Assembly: GCA_019352135.1 (NCBI GenBank)
Contig: JABBNX010000014.1
Span: 1 to 38,283, forward strand
Origin: Pseudomonadota bacterium
GTDB taxonomy: Bacteria > Desulfobacterota > Desulfuromonadia > Geobacterales > Pseudopelobacteraceae
Reading direction: 5' to 3'
Length of the DNA: 38,283 nt
Shown here: positions 14,492-23,215 of the stretch, one piece after another
Layout of the letters: every line of letters begins with the position of its first letter
Numbering within the stretch: the stretch's first letter is position 1
The notes under the pieces: generated by a model
Told to the model about the DNA's origin: nothing
The model's database searches: none
Seen by the model: only the letters and a program-made list of their open reading frames with translations
Program-made: the position numbers and the translations under genes

Positions 14492-15265
14492 CTATTTCCC
14501 TTCAAGCTCCTTCTTCATCGTTTCCGCATCGCGCATCCCGACCTGAATTGTCCCGTCCGGCAATATCAGGGTAGGAGTACCCGAAATGCCGTGAGCATTG
14601 GCAAATTTTATAATCTCATCAATCGCTTTTTTACTGCTTTCCTTGACAGGTTTTGGCATCTCTTTACCATCAAAGGCCTTGTCGAGCAGTTCATGGTTCT
14701 TTGACTCCAATATTGCTCTTGATTTGTCATAAGATCCGGGATGCATCGGCAGTGGGAAAAGCATAACGTATATAGTTACATCCGGGTCAATCTTTATCAG
14801 CTTTTTCAGCTCGGCGTGACCTTTTCGACAGTAGGGACAATCAGGATCGGTAAAAACATACAGTTTTTTGGTCCCCTTGGGATTGCCAATAACCACGGCA
14901 TTTGCCACCGGGATAGTTTTAACATCGACGGACGTCACCTGCTTAGGTTGTGGCAAAGCCGAAACCGGCTGCAGAGTTTCAAGATCGATTATCATTCCCT
15001 GCAGAAGATGTTTTTTACCGTAATCAATGAAAATGACACCCTGCTTATCGTTCTTTTCCACAAGGAGCTCGAAAAGCCCCTTTGCGGGAGCCTGCTTGAC
15101 GGATTTAACCGTTATACCGGTCTTCTTTAACAGTGCATCGGCGTCTTTTACAGAAAGATTGTGACAGGAAGCACACTCACCGCCGCAGCCATTTTGCGGC
15201 ATGGCATGCGCGGAAGAAACAGCACTGATTGTTACAGCTACAGCAATACAAATAATTTTAAACAT
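14492..15265 (-). CDS. dsbC: DsbC-like periplasmic thiol:disulfide isomerase with CxxCH motif
   Basis: Thioredoxin-fold protein likely to isomerise or reduce wrong disulfides in the periplasm. The 257 residues have a signal peptide cleaved near AHA/MP (residue 21). A short insert with C27 and C31-A-S-C34-H35 forms a CxxCH heme-c attachment motif. A DsbC-like dimerisation domain follows (about 36-125), then the catalytic domain with FTDPDCPYC (C143/C146, the DsbC/DsbG-type active site) and the cis-proline loop SGTPTL (P231). The extra cysteines ahead of the dimerisation domain are not part of standard DsbC. The gene lies 28 bp after the response-regulator stop and just before a cysteine-rich pseudopilin, a plausible substrate. 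Confidence 0.88.
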   Translation of the reverse strand: MFKIICIAVAVTISAVSSAHAMPQNGCGGECASCHNLSVKDADALLKKTGITVKSVKQAPAKGLFELLVEKNDKQGVIFIDYGKKHLLQGMIIDLETLQPVSALPQPKQVTSVDVKTIPVANAVVIGNPKGTKKLYVFTDPDCPYCRKGHAELKKLIKIDPDVTIYVMLFPLPMHPGSYDKSRAILESKNHELLDKAFDGKEMPKPVKESSKKAIDEIIKFANAHGISGTPTLILPDGTIQVGMRDAETMKKELEGK

Positions 15266-15293
15266 GGTAATTCCTTTCTAGATTATATATGCG

Positions 15294-16664
15294 CTACTCT
15301 ATGCCATATTCCTTGATTTTGTAAAGCAGGGAGCGATGACTGATTTCAAGTATTTTTGCTGATTGTGTTCGATTACCACCGGTTTTTGCAAGCGCTTTCC
15401 AAATAAGCTCCCGTTCGATAGCTTCCTCGGCTTTTTTAATAGAAAAATTTTCACCACTGGCTGCATAGCCGGAGGCATGTTCATCAATCAGGCGAATAGC
15501 AGGCGGTAAACAGGCCGCGGTAATACGGCCACCATCACAGAGGATGCTGGCTCGCTCAAGGACATTTTCAAGTTCCCGTACATTGCCCGGCCAGCGATGC
15601 GCCATCAGGGTACGCATTGCATCCGGCTCGATATGTAGAATCTGCTTGCCTTCACCATAGTCCGAATGTTTCAAAAAATGCTCTGCCAACAAAGGGATGT
15701 CTTCAACCCGTTCACGGAGCGGCGGCAACTGCAGACAAAAGACATTCAGCCTGAAATACAAATCCTCCCGAAAGCGTCCTCCTTCCACATCAGCCGACAA
15801 GTTCCGTGATGTGGCAGAAATCACCCTGACATCCACTTTTTGGGAAACGGCTCCCCCTACCCGTCTGATTTCACCCTCCTGCAAAACCCTCAGCAGCTTG
15901 ACTTGCAGCGAGACCGGCATCTCTCCGACTTCGTCAAGAAACAATGTGCCACCATCGGCCTGTTCAAAAAGTCCCGACCGGTCACTGGACGCATCGGTGA
16001 AGGCGCCCCGTATATGCCCGAACAATTCACTCTCCAGCAGGTTTTCAGATATAGCTCCACAATTTACTGCCACAAATTGCTTTTGTGACCGAAGGCCGTT
16101 GTTATGGATGGCACGGGCTACCAGCTCTTTTCCTGTGCCGGACTCACCCAGGATTATTATGGTCGTCTTCAAGTCGGCAACTCTTCTAATCTGTTTAAAT
16201 ATTTCCTGCATCCGACTGTTACGGCTGAGTATCCCGCCGTAGGAATACTGACCGGCGACCACTTCCCGCAATTGGCAGTTTTCTTCTTTCAGGCGTTCCC
16301 GCTCTTCGGCTTTTTTGAGTACCATTATAATTTCGTCTTTTTTGAACGGCTTCGAGATAAAATCATAGGCGCCCAGCTTCATGCATTCTACTGCAACTTC
16401 CACGGTACCGTAGGCCGACATCATAATGATCGGTGCCGTGACATGTTGTTCCAGTGCCCGCACCAAAAAAGTCTTACCATCCATTTCCGGCATCCGGATA
16501 TCACACAAGATGAAATCGTAGACATTATCCATAAGGCAGCAGAGTCCCTCTTCTCCATGAGCAGCAAGGATAACGCAGTACCCCTGGCGAGTCAGCATGA
16601 CCGACAACATATGACGCATATTTTCTTCGTCATCAATGACCAGAATATGTTGACCGTTACTCAT
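15294..16664 (-). CDS. Sigma54-dependent response regulator (NtrC/PilR type)
   Basis: Phosphorylation-controlled activator of RpoN promoters. ATG at 16662-16664 with AGGAGG upstream gives 456 residues; upstream in-frame codons would overlap the kinase gene. The receiver domain (about 5-120) has DD at 11-12, phosphoacceptor D55 in CDIRMPEMDG and K105. The AAA+ domain has Walker A GESGTGKE (173-180), Walker B LFLDE near 241-245 and an arginine-finger region FRLNVF. The sigma54-contact loop reads GAFTDA (220-225) instead of GAFTGA. A Fis-type HTH ends the protein (GGNRTQSAKILEISHRSLLYKIK). It overlaps the kinase gene by 8 bp. It is analogous to PilR by context, but strict PilR identity is unproven. 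Confidence 0.93.
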   Translation of the reverse strand: MSNGQHILVIDDEENMRHMLSVMLTRQGYCVILAAHGEEGLCCLMDNVYDFILCDIRMPEMDGKTFLVRALEQHVTAPIIMMSAYGTVEVAVECMKLGAYDFISKPFKKDEIIMVLKKAEERERLKEENCQLREVVAGQYSYGGILSRNSRMQEIFKQIRRVADLKTTIIILGESGTGKELVARAIHNNGLRSQKQFVAVNCGAISENLLESELFGHIRGAFTDASSDRSGLFEQADGGTLFLDEVGEMPVSLQVKLLRVLQEGEIRRVGGAVSQKVDVRVISATSRNLSADVEGGRFREDLYFRLNVFCLQLPPLRERVEDIPLLAEHFLKHSDYGEGKQILHIEPDAMRTLMAHRWPGNVRELENVLERASILCDGGRITAACLPPAIRLIDEHASGYAASGENFSIKKAEEAIERELIWKALAKTGGNRTQSAKILEISHRSLLYKIKEYGIE

Positions 16665-18156
16665 GCCCCCCTCCTTCATCAATTCGCCCCAGCGGTAACC
16701 AGACAGTAAAACAACTGCCTTTGCCAATTGTGCTGGTTGCCGAGATACGCCCGCCAAATCCCTCAATGATCCGTGCGGAGATTGCCAAACCAAGACCTGT
16801 CCCCTTCCCGGGCGGCTTGGTTGTAAAAAATGGATCAAAAATATGCTTCATGGACTCATGCGGGATTCCTGTGCCGGAATCAATAACGTCCAAGCGTATG
16901 TAGTCCTCCTCTTGTCCGGCTTTTATCTCTATAGTTCCGCCATCAGGCGTGGCATCTCGGCTATTAAGAAGCAAATTGATAACCACTTGCTGAAGCTGGT
17001 ACTGATCACACCCGGCAAACAATGATTCTTCTTCAATTTCAAGATGAAGATTCAATTGTTTGAAAACTCCCTGCTGCTTCATCAGATCGAGAACAGAGGA
17101 GACAACATTGCCCATGTCAGCATTTTCTTTACCCGATATTCGCGGCCGGGAATAATCAAGTAAGCCCCGTACTATCCGGTCAATCCGAGAACAATCTTCT
17201 GTGATGCGCCGGGCATAATCGTGAATAACGGCATTATCAGGCTGTTCTCCTGCAGTAAGTTCTGCATAGCCCATGATTGACGCAAGCGGCGTTCCGATTT
17301 CATGCGCCATTCCGGCAGCCAATAGACCGATGGAAGCCATTTTCTCGGTGCGAATCGTTTCTTCCCGTGCTTGACGAATTTCACAGTTTGCATTTTCAAG
17401 GGCAGCCATCTGCTCCGTAACCTGATGATCTTTTGCTATAAGCGTTGAGACCATTTCGTTAAAAGCTTTTGCCAATCGGGCAATTTCGGCACTCCCTGAT
17501 ACATGCAGCTTCTGCCCATACTGACCTCCGGTGATCTTTTCCGTTGCGGTCAATAAACGGTTAATCGGATTGACAACAATTCTTGTCAAAACAAAAGAGC
17601 CCAGGCCAAGTAATAATATAAAATCCAGTACAAAATAAGCCATCAACATCTGCTGCGTTCGGTTCAGGCGGGCTTTTTCAGAAGCCAGAGAGAGCAGCAG
17701 ACCAGCTTTACCGACAACCTGCCCGTTACGCATAACGGTCAGAATGCTAATGACGCCTCTCCCATCCGGCTGGATAAAACTCCCGTCTGCAGTTTCTGAT
17801 AATCCTTTGAACGGAGCATACAAATCACTTTCAGCCCGGCCAGTACTAAAAACCGGCTTTCCGTTTCTATCCAGCAGAGTCAGACGGCCAAAAGCAGACT
17901 CTTCAGAAAGTCTGGCAATATAGTGTGATGCCTGGGAGTCAGAGGGCAAAAAACCTTCCGGAGAGGTAAGTACTGAATCAGGAAGCAAACTGACAAAAGC
18001 CTTGAGCAACGTGCGAGCATGCTCACCTTTTTGAGCGTACAGATCGTTGGCAGCAGTTTTGAAAGCCAGCACACTGAAGAGAAGCCAGGTTAATACCAGC
18101 AGCAAGCCCAGAAAGGCGAGGATTGAAACAGTCAGACTAGGACGGTAGCGGGCCAT
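16657..18156 (-). CDS. Membrane sensor histidine kinase (HAMP, HisKA, HATPase)
   Basis: Probable partner of the adjoining sigma54 response regulator. The 499 residues show a transmembrane helix at about 10-31 and a periplasmic sensor of about 130 residues (RLTLLDRNGKPVFSTG suggests a PAS-like/Cache fold). A second transmembrane helix follows at about 171-193, then a HAMP linker (PINRLLTATEKITGGQYGQKL), a coiled segment and the dimerisation box AGMAHEIGTPLASI with H285. The ATPase domain has N, G1 (DSGTGIPHESM), F and G2 (GKGTGLGLAIS) boxes. It has two membrane spans, unlike classic six-span PilS, so the signal may differ. The ATG follows the pilD stop by 1 bp, linking expression to the peptidase. 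Confidence 0.9.
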   Translation of the reverse strand: MARYRPSLTVSILAFLGLLLVLTWLLFSVLAFKTAANDLYAQKGEHARTLLKAFVSLLPDSVLTSPEGFLPSDSQASHYIARLSEESAFGRLTLLDRNGKPVFSTGRAESDLYAPFKGLSETADGSFIQPDGRGVISILTVMRNGQVVGKAGLLLSLASEKARLNRTQQMLMAYFVLDFILLLGLGSFVLTRIVVNPINRLLTATEKITGGQYGQKLHVSGSAEIARLAKAFNEMVSTLIAKDHQVTEQMAALENANCEIRQAREETIRTEKMASIGLLAAGMAHEIGTPLASIMGYAELTAGEQPDNAVIHDYARRITEDCSRIDRIVRGLLDYSRPRISGKENADMGNVVSSVLDLMKQQGVFKQLNLHLEIEEESLFAGCDQYQLQQVVINLLLNSRDATPDGGTIEIKAGQEEDYIRLDVIDSGTGIPHESMKHIFDPFFTTKPPGKGTGLGLAISARIIEGFGGRISATSTIGKGSCFTVWLPLGRIDEGGGHE

Positions 18157-18157
18157 G

Positions 18158-18946
18158 CTATCCCTGATAAAAGCCGCTCAGGCCGAGGTACCACCGGATG
18201 AGCGCTTTCCCATAGAAAATATACAGCACTGCACCGAACGCGAGGTAAGGACCAAACGGGATCGCCAGCTTGGAATCTTTTTTCTGAAGCACCATTATGG
18301 TAATACCAATCAGCGAGCCAACAAGTGAACTGGCAAAGATGATAAACGGCACGGCTTTCCAGCCGAGAAAAGCACCCATCATTGCCAGCAGCTTGATATC
18401 ACCGCCGCCCATGCCTTCCTTGCCTGTCAGCCGGTGGTACAGGAAGGCAACCAGCAGCAGACTGCCTCCACCCAGCAGAATACCAAGCAATGAATTCAGC
18501 CACCCATGACCTTTCAGAAAAAACGACAGGGCAAATCCCACGACAATACCGGGCAACGATATTTCGTCAGGGATAATCTGGTGCTCAATGTCGATAAAGG
18601 TAATCACCACCAGAGCAGAACAGAACAGGAACAGGGTTGCAAATGCCAGCGTCGGTCCGAAGCGAAGGAAAAGCAGCAGGGCCAGAACTCCGTTAAGCAG
18701 TTCAACCAGCGGGTACTGAAGGGAGATATGGGCACCACATCCCCGGCATTTCCCCCGCAAGAACAGATAGCTCAATACCGGAATATTGTCATACCAGCGA
18801 ATTTGATAGGAACAAAGAGGACAATGTGATGGAGGGGAAACGATTGATTCATCCTTCGGCATGCGGCAGATGCAGACATTCAGAAATGAGCCGACCACCA
18901 TGCCGAAAACAAATACAAAAAGAGAATAGATCATGAGTGGTGTCAT
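18158..18946 (-). CDS. pilD: Prepilin peptidase/N-methyltransferase PilD
   Basis: Inner-membrane aspartyl protease that cleaves after the leader Gly and methylates the new N-terminal residue of pilins. It should process the pseudopilins encoded nearby. ATG at 18944-18946 gives 262 residues and shares a base with the ptsI stop (TGATG); an upstream start would lie deep inside ptsI. Visible motifs are GSFLNVCICRMP, zinc-binding cysteines C42-x-x-C45 and C67-x-x-C70 of the cytoplasmic domain, catalytic D119 in FIDIEHQIIPD, and the second catalytic D183 in MGGGDIK. Roughly eight hydrophobic segments are present. Length and motifs are complete, so the bifunctional form is expected. Confidence 0.95.
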   Translation of the reverse strand: MTPLMIYSLFVFVFGMVVGSFLNVCICRMPKDESIVSPPSHCPLCSYQIRWYDNIPVLSYLFLRGKCRGCGAHISLQYPLVELLNGVLALLLFLRFGPTLAFATLFLFCSALVVITFIDIEHQIIPDEISLPGIVVGFALSFFLKGHGWLNSLLGILLGGGSLLLVAFLYHRLTGKEGMGGGDIKLLAMMGAFLGWKAVPFIIFASSLVGSLIGITIMVLQKKDSKLAIPFGPYLAFGAVLYIFYGKALIRWYLGLSGFYQG

Positions 18947-20688
18947 CAGTCGATACTTTCCGCAACATCCATAGTGATTTGGGACTTGAGGTACATTTCC
19001 ACTTCCGCTGCGGTAGAAAAGGCAAAACATCCCTCGGCTATTCTGATAGCGCGTTCCAGTGTGCAACGACGAAGTATCTGTTTTACACGTAGAAGTGACC
19101 CTGCACCCATCGAAAGTTCATCAAAGCCAAGCCCAAGCAGCACCGGGAGATAAAGCGGGTCACCAGCCATCTCACCGCAGAGGCAAGCAGGAATTCCGGC
19201 TTCATGGGCGGCCTGGACAATCTGCCTTAAAGACCTCAACACCGCAGGATGGAGCGGTTGGTACATATGTGATAGTTGTTCATTACTGCGATCTATTGCC
19301 AAGGTATACTGAATCAGGTCATTCGTGCCAACACTGAAAAAATCAACTTCGCGTGCCAGCAGATCGGCGACAGTGACTGCAGCAGGTATTTCAATCATCA
19401 CGCCAACCTGAATAGTGCTGTCATACGGGGTATTGGAGGCTATCAGTTCCCGCTTGGCCTCCTCTAACAGTGCTTTTGCTTTACGCACTTCCTCCATCCC
19501 CGAAATCATCGGGAACATAATTCTGACCGGGCCATCAGCACTGACCCGCAAAATTGCCCTGAGCTGTTTTTTAAATTCATCCGGCATGCTTAATGACAGG
19601 CGGATCGCCCGGATACCAAGAGCCGGATTGAGCTCCTCAGTATGATATATTCCCTCAAGCAGTTTATCGCCACCGGCGTCCAGAGTCCGAATGGTCAAAG
19701 GATGCGGTGCAATTGCCAGCTGCATCAATCGATACATCGCCAGCTGTTCCTCTTCATCCGGCATAAAAGCGCGGTTCATAAAGAGCATCTCCGTACGGTA
19801 TAAACCGACGCCGCTCCCCCCGTGCCCCAAGACTGAAACACCTTCTTCCGGTATCTCGACGTTTCCTTGTAACAGCACAGAATGTCCGTCAAGGGTAATT
19901 GCCGGTAATGAAACGGTTTTAAGGAGCTCATATTCAATATATTCATAATACTGCTTACGGCGGAGTGATGACTGGAACATTTCCTGATCCGGGTCAATAA
20001 TCACCATACCGGATAAACCATCGACAATAACAGCTGCACCATCCAGCAGAACATCTGTTATATCCTCAACACCCATAACCGCCGGCAGATCAAGAGCGCG
20101 TGCAAGTATGGCCGTATGTGATGTTCGACCACCAATTTCTGTAATGATAGCATGGACATTGTTACGGTCGATCTGAAGCATGTCAGCCGGAGAAATATCA
20201 TGTGCCGCAATTATAAGCTGACCTTCATGCTGCGGCAATGGCTCCTCAGTTTCACCAGTCATGCTGCGTAGCACACGTTCGATCACTGTTTCCACATCGC
20301 TGATACGTTCACGAAGATATGGATCATCAATACGAGCAAAGGTTTCACGATATCGATGCAGAGTTCGCCGCAAGGCCCCTTCGGCATTAATCATGCTAGT
20401 TCTGATAATCTCTGATGTTTCAGTTACCAGACGTTCATCTGCAAGTATCATCAAGTGGGTTTCAATAAAAAAGAGGTTGTCTTCACCGCTTGTTTCGGCG
20501 AGGCGAGATTTGAGTGATTCAAGTTCGACGCGGGTATCTGCAATTGCCTGAGCCAAGCGAGCCGTTTCATGAGCTACTGATTCCAAGGAAATCGGATACT
20601 CGGAAACAACAGTTCTACGGCGATCAATAATACGTAGCCTCCCCATTGCAATCCCGGGCGAAGCCGCGATTCCAGTGAAAGACTGCAT
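18946..20688 (-). CDS. ptsI: PTS enzyme I (phosphoenolpyruvate-protein phosphotransferase)
   Basis: Cytosolic enzyme that takes phosphate from PEP and passes it to HPr. ATG at 20686-20688 with GGAGAGGA upstream gives 580 residues; a TTG five codons earlier overlaps ptsH. The protein begins FTGIAASPGIAMG, has the active-site histidine in GGRTSHTAI (H191), the PEP-binding core (LYRTEMLFM, LDAGGDKL, MIEIPAAV, FFSVGTNDLIQYTLAIDR) and the acidic/cysteine loop ACLCGEMAGDP. No GAF domain is fused, so it is the standard form rather than PtsP. It is 1 bp from ptsH and shares a base with pilD. No sugar-specific EIIB/EIIC is visible here, which supports a regulatory role. Confidence 0.95.
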   Translation of the reverse strand: MQSFTGIAASPGIAMGRLRIIDRRRTVVSEYPISLESVAHETARLAQAIADTRVELESLKSRLAETSGEDNLFFIETHLMILADERLVTETSEIIRTSMINAEGALRRTLHRYRETFARIDDPYLRERISDVETVIERVLRSMTGETEEPLPQHEGQLIIAAHDISPADMLQIDRNNVHAIITEIGGRTSHTAILARALDLPAVMGVEDITDVLLDGAAVIVDGLSGMVIIDPDQEMFQSSLRRKQYYEYIEYELLKTVSLPAITLDGHSVLLQGNVEIPEEGVSVLGHGGSGVGLYRTEMLFMNRAFMPDEEEQLAMYRLMQLAIAPHPLTIRTLDAGGDKLLEGIYHTEELNPALGIRAIRLSLSMPDEFKKQLRAILRVSADGPVRIMFPMISGMEEVRKAKALLEEAKRELIASNTPYDSTIQVGVMIEIPAAVTVADLLAREVDFFSVGTNDLIQYTLAIDRSNEQLSHMYQPLHPAVLRSLRQIVQAAHEAGIPACLCGEMAGDPLYLPVLLGLGFDELSMGAGSLLRVKQILRRCTLERAIRIAEGCFAFSTAAEVEMYLKSQITMDVAESID

Positions 20689-20689
20689 A

Positions 20690-20956
20690 TTATTCCTCTC
20701 CAAAACCGTTGGTAATCAGTTCACCAATGGTCTGAAAAGCTTCAGTTTCATCTGCACCGTCAACCGTCAACGTGACAGTAGAGCCCTTTGAGGCTGCCAG
20801 CATCATAATGCCCATTATACTTTTACCGTTAACTTCAATCCCCTCCCGGGAGAGCTTGACGTCAGAACTGAAATGGCTGGAAGTTTTCACAAAGAGAGCT
20901 GATGCTCGAGCATGTAATCCAAGCTTATTTACAATTATAAATTCATTCTGGAGCAT
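20690..20956 (-). CDS. ptsH: PTS phosphocarrier protein HPr
   Basis: Small phosphocarrier between enzyme I and EIIA. The 88 residues have H15 in NKLGLHARAS, the enzyme I phosphorylation site, and S46 in GKSIMGIMML, the site used by HPr kinase. Both residues are present, matching the neighbouring hprK. The ATG follows the EIIA gene by 27 bp and ptsI begins 1 bp after the stop. Length and fold features are standard. Confidence 0.95.
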   Translation of the reverse strand: MLQNEFIIVNKLGLHARASALFVKTSSHFSSDVKLSREGIEVNGKSIMGIMMLAASKGSTVTLTVDGADETEAFQTIGELITNGFGEE

Positions 20957-20983
20957 ATTTCAGGTTTCCTTAACGGCTCAGGT

Positions 20984-21376
20984 TCACTTTAAGAATTCTC
21001 CAGCGACAATAATGCCTTCACGACCAGATCTGTGCAAGTTTGTTGCAAGTTCGGTGACAGACATAAGTTCGCGACGAGAGCAGAACTCTATCAACATCGG
21101 CAGGTTCACCCCGGTAACAACCTCAATACACCCCTCTTTCAAAAAAGACATCGCCATATTTGATGGTGTGCCCCCAAAAAGATCGGTCATAATAATAGCC
21201 CCGTCTGACTGCACAGCTTCAACGGCTGACACTACGCGAGCCATGATATCATCAGCTCGTTCATCGGGAGCAACCTCTACCGTTGCGCAGTTTTCAATAG
21301 TTCCGACAATCATCTCTGCCGACAATTTGAGCGCACTCGCCAAACCAGCGTGGGTCACAATTACTATTCCTATCAT
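20984..21376 (-). CDS. PTS mannose-family EIIA-type protein
   Basis: A 130-residue EIIA(Man) domain: MIGIVIVTHAGLASALKL carries the phospho-accepting H9, followed by GAIIMTDLFGGTPSNMA and VVTGVNLPMLIEF, both typical of ManX/EIIA folds. It stands alone without fused EIIB and without EIIC/EIID genes nearby, so it probably acts as a signalling output of the PTS rather than in sugar uptake. The ATG overlaps the rapZ stop by 4 bp. Confidence 0.92.
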   Translation of the reverse strand: MIGIVIVTHAGLASALKLSAEMIVGTIENCATVEVAPDERADDIMARVVSAVEAVQSDGAIIMTDLFGGTPSNMAMSFLKEGCIEVVTGVNLPMLIEFCSRRELMSVTELATNLHRSGREGIIVAGEFLK

Positions 21377-22236
21377 TTAAGCCCCTTATCAATATCTCTG
21401 TGGGTAATTCGCACTGAGGGCCACGTCTCCTGCAAGTGCAGTCCGGTGGCCTCTGCTATGGCAACTGATCGATGGCGACCACCGGTACAACCAATTGAAA
21501 TTGTCAAATATGATTTCCCTTCCTGACGATGTGCGGGCAACAGCATATCCAGCAGCGGGAAAAAGTAATCAAGAAACTGTGCAGTGACTACATTATCAAG
21601 GACATAATCACGGACAGCATCATCAAGTCCTGAACCGTCTTTCAATTCCGGCACAAAGAATGGGTTCGGAAGAAACCGAACATCCATGACAATACCTGAT
21701 TCAAGAGGCACGCCGTACTTGAATCCAAATGACTGAACCTCGACGACAAGCTGATTTTCTTTCTCTTCCCCTCGAATAATTCTCAGGATGAATTCCTTAA
21801 GCTGGTGTACGGTAAACTCCGAGGTGTCAATTATTCTGGTTGCCATCTGGCGCAGAACACCCAAACGATCGCGTTCAATACGGATACCCTCTGTAACCGT
21901 GCACTGATCGTCTACCGGATGGCGGCGACGCGTTTCAGAAAAACGCCGCACAAGAATTTCGTCCAGGGCATCAAAAAAGAATATCTCGACGGTGTGGCCG
22001 GCTCCGGTAATCTTGTGAAAGGCGTTTTCATACCCTTTGAAAAATTCCCGGCCCCGAATATCAGCCACCAGTACGATGCCCTTGAACGTCTCACCCGATT
22101 TGCCGATCAAATCAACAAAAGGCTTGAACAGACGTACCGGCAAATTATCGATACAATAATACCCCTCATCTTCCAGGGCTCTGACTGCAGTAGATTTCCC
22201 GGAACCAGACATACCGGTGATTACGATAATACGCAT
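21373..22236 (-). CDS. rapZ: RapZ-family nucleotide-binding RNA adaptor protein
   Basis: RapZ/YvcJ-type GTP/ATP-binding protein. In enterobacteria RapZ guides RNase E to GlmZ, controlling glucosamine-phosphate synthesis; the role in this lineage is not known to me. The 287 residues have Walker A GMSGSGKS (8-15), VLVADIRGREFF Walker B-like segment, and RRRHP linker. The C-terminal domain with SFGFKYGVP, DVRFLPNPFF and GCTGGRHRSVAIAE is the conserved RNA/ligand-binding part. Position next to hprK and PTS genes is usual. It starts 3 bp after hprK. Confidence 0.93.
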   Translation of the reverse strand: MRIIVITGMSGSGKSTAVRALEDEGYYCIDNLPVRLFKPFVDLIGKSGETFKGIVLVADIRGREFFKGYENAFHKITGAGHTVEIFFFDALDEILVRRFSETRRRHPVDDQCTVTEGIRIERDRLGVLRQMATRIIDTSEFTVHQLKEFILRIIRGEEKENQLVVEVQSFGFKYGVPLESGIVMDVRFLPNPFFVPELKDGSGLDDAVRDYVLDNVVTAQFLDYFFPLLDMLLPAHRQEGKSYLTISIGCTGGRHRSVAIAEATGLHLQETWPSVRITHRDIDKGLK

Positions 22237-22239
22237 ACT

Positions 22240-23199
22240 TTACTCTACCTCATCTCCGAGCGGCCTGACTTCAATACGTGCCAGAAGACGTTCTTGAAAA
22301 TCACGGGCCGAGTGATATCCCATCCCTTTAAGCAGATTATTTCGAGCAGCAACCTCAATAATTGAGCCTAGATTGCGGCCGGGCCTGACAGGTATAACGA
22401 TATGCGGTATCTCAATACCAAGAATCGCAACCGTACTGTCATCAACACCAAGCCGATCATATTCGCGTGACTCATCCCACTCCACCAATTCCACCAGCAT
22501 ATCAACTATTTTCTTATCACGAATGGCCGAGACCCCGTAAAGATCCTTGATATTGATAATGCCAAGACCGCGGATCTCCATCAGATACTGAAGCGGTTCC
22601 TCCGCTTGTCCAATCAGTACAGCCGGCATCTTCTTCTTTATGAACACCATATCATCTGCTACCAGCCGGTGTCCACGTATCACCAGATCAAGGGCACATT
22701 CGCTTTTGCCGATGCCGCTTTTGCCGGAAAGAAGTACTCCGACCCCCAGTACATCCATCAGAACGCCGTGAAGATGAGTCGTCGGCAACAACCTTTCTTC
22801 AAGAAATTTAGTTATCAGTGATATAAAGGTTGATGATTGGTGAGGAGTTGCAAGTACCGGGATATCATGTAAATCTGCCAGATCAAGCAGTTGCTGCGGT
22901 GGGAGTAAGTTTTTGGTAACAATAAAGCAGGAGATTGGAAAATTGCAAAGTGCAGCAAGATTCTCTGCTGCTATGTGGCTATCAATCTGCTGGATATAAG
23001 AAATTTCGGTATTACCGAGCACCTGCAACCGACTTGGATGCAGGTGCTCGCAGTAACCGGCCAAAGCCAGTCCCGGTTTCTGAATTCGTGAGCTGGTGAC
23101 ACGATGTGAAAGGCCCTGTTTGCCAGCCAGCAGTGACAGACTGAGACCGTACTCATTATCAGTCAACAAGTCCTGTATCGAGAGAGAAATACCTTCCAT
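22240..23199 (-). CDS. hprK: HPr kinase/phosphorylase
   Basis: Enzyme that phosphorylates HPr at Ser46 and removes the phosphate, adjusting PTS flow to energy status. I prefer ATG at 23197-23199 (319 residues), which matches the usual start position; a TTG 12 codons earlier overlaps the end of hpf. Neither has a strong ribosome site. The N-terminal domain (about 5-135) is followed by the catalytic domain with LSGKSGIGKSE P-loop (about 157-167), GHRLVADD, the conserved EIRGLGIINI signature, and a C-terminal GMGYHSARDFQERL. The HPr-like S46 target is encoded downstream in the same operon. Confidence 0.92.
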   Translation of the reverse strand: MEGISLSIQDLLTDNEYGLSLSLLAGKQGLSHRVTSSRIQKPGLALAGYCEHLHPSRLQVLGNTEISYIQQIDSHIAAENLAALCNFPISCFIVTKNLLPPQQLLDLADLHDIPVLATPHQSSTFISLITKFLEERLLPTTHLHGVLMDVLGVGVLLSGKSGIGKSECALDLVIRGHRLVADDMVFIKKKMPAVLIGQAEEPLQYLMEIRGLGIINIKDLYGVSAIRDKKIVDMLVELVEWDESREYDRLGVDDSTVAILGIEIPHIVIPVRPGRNLGSIIEVAARNNLLKGMGYHSARDFQERLLARIEVRPLGDEVE

Positions 23200-23215
23200 A
23201 ATAGCTTGAATAGAT

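Noticed and set aside
16665-16838. N-terminal extension of the sigma54 response regulator
   Set aside because: It is the kinase gene read in another frame; AGGAGG before the ATG at 16664 and the receiver start MSNGQHILVIDDE settle the start.
18947-19066. N-terminal extension of PilD
   Set aside because: It overlaps ptsI by over 100 bp, and the normal prepilin peptidase start MTPLMIYSLFVF begins right at the ptsI stop.
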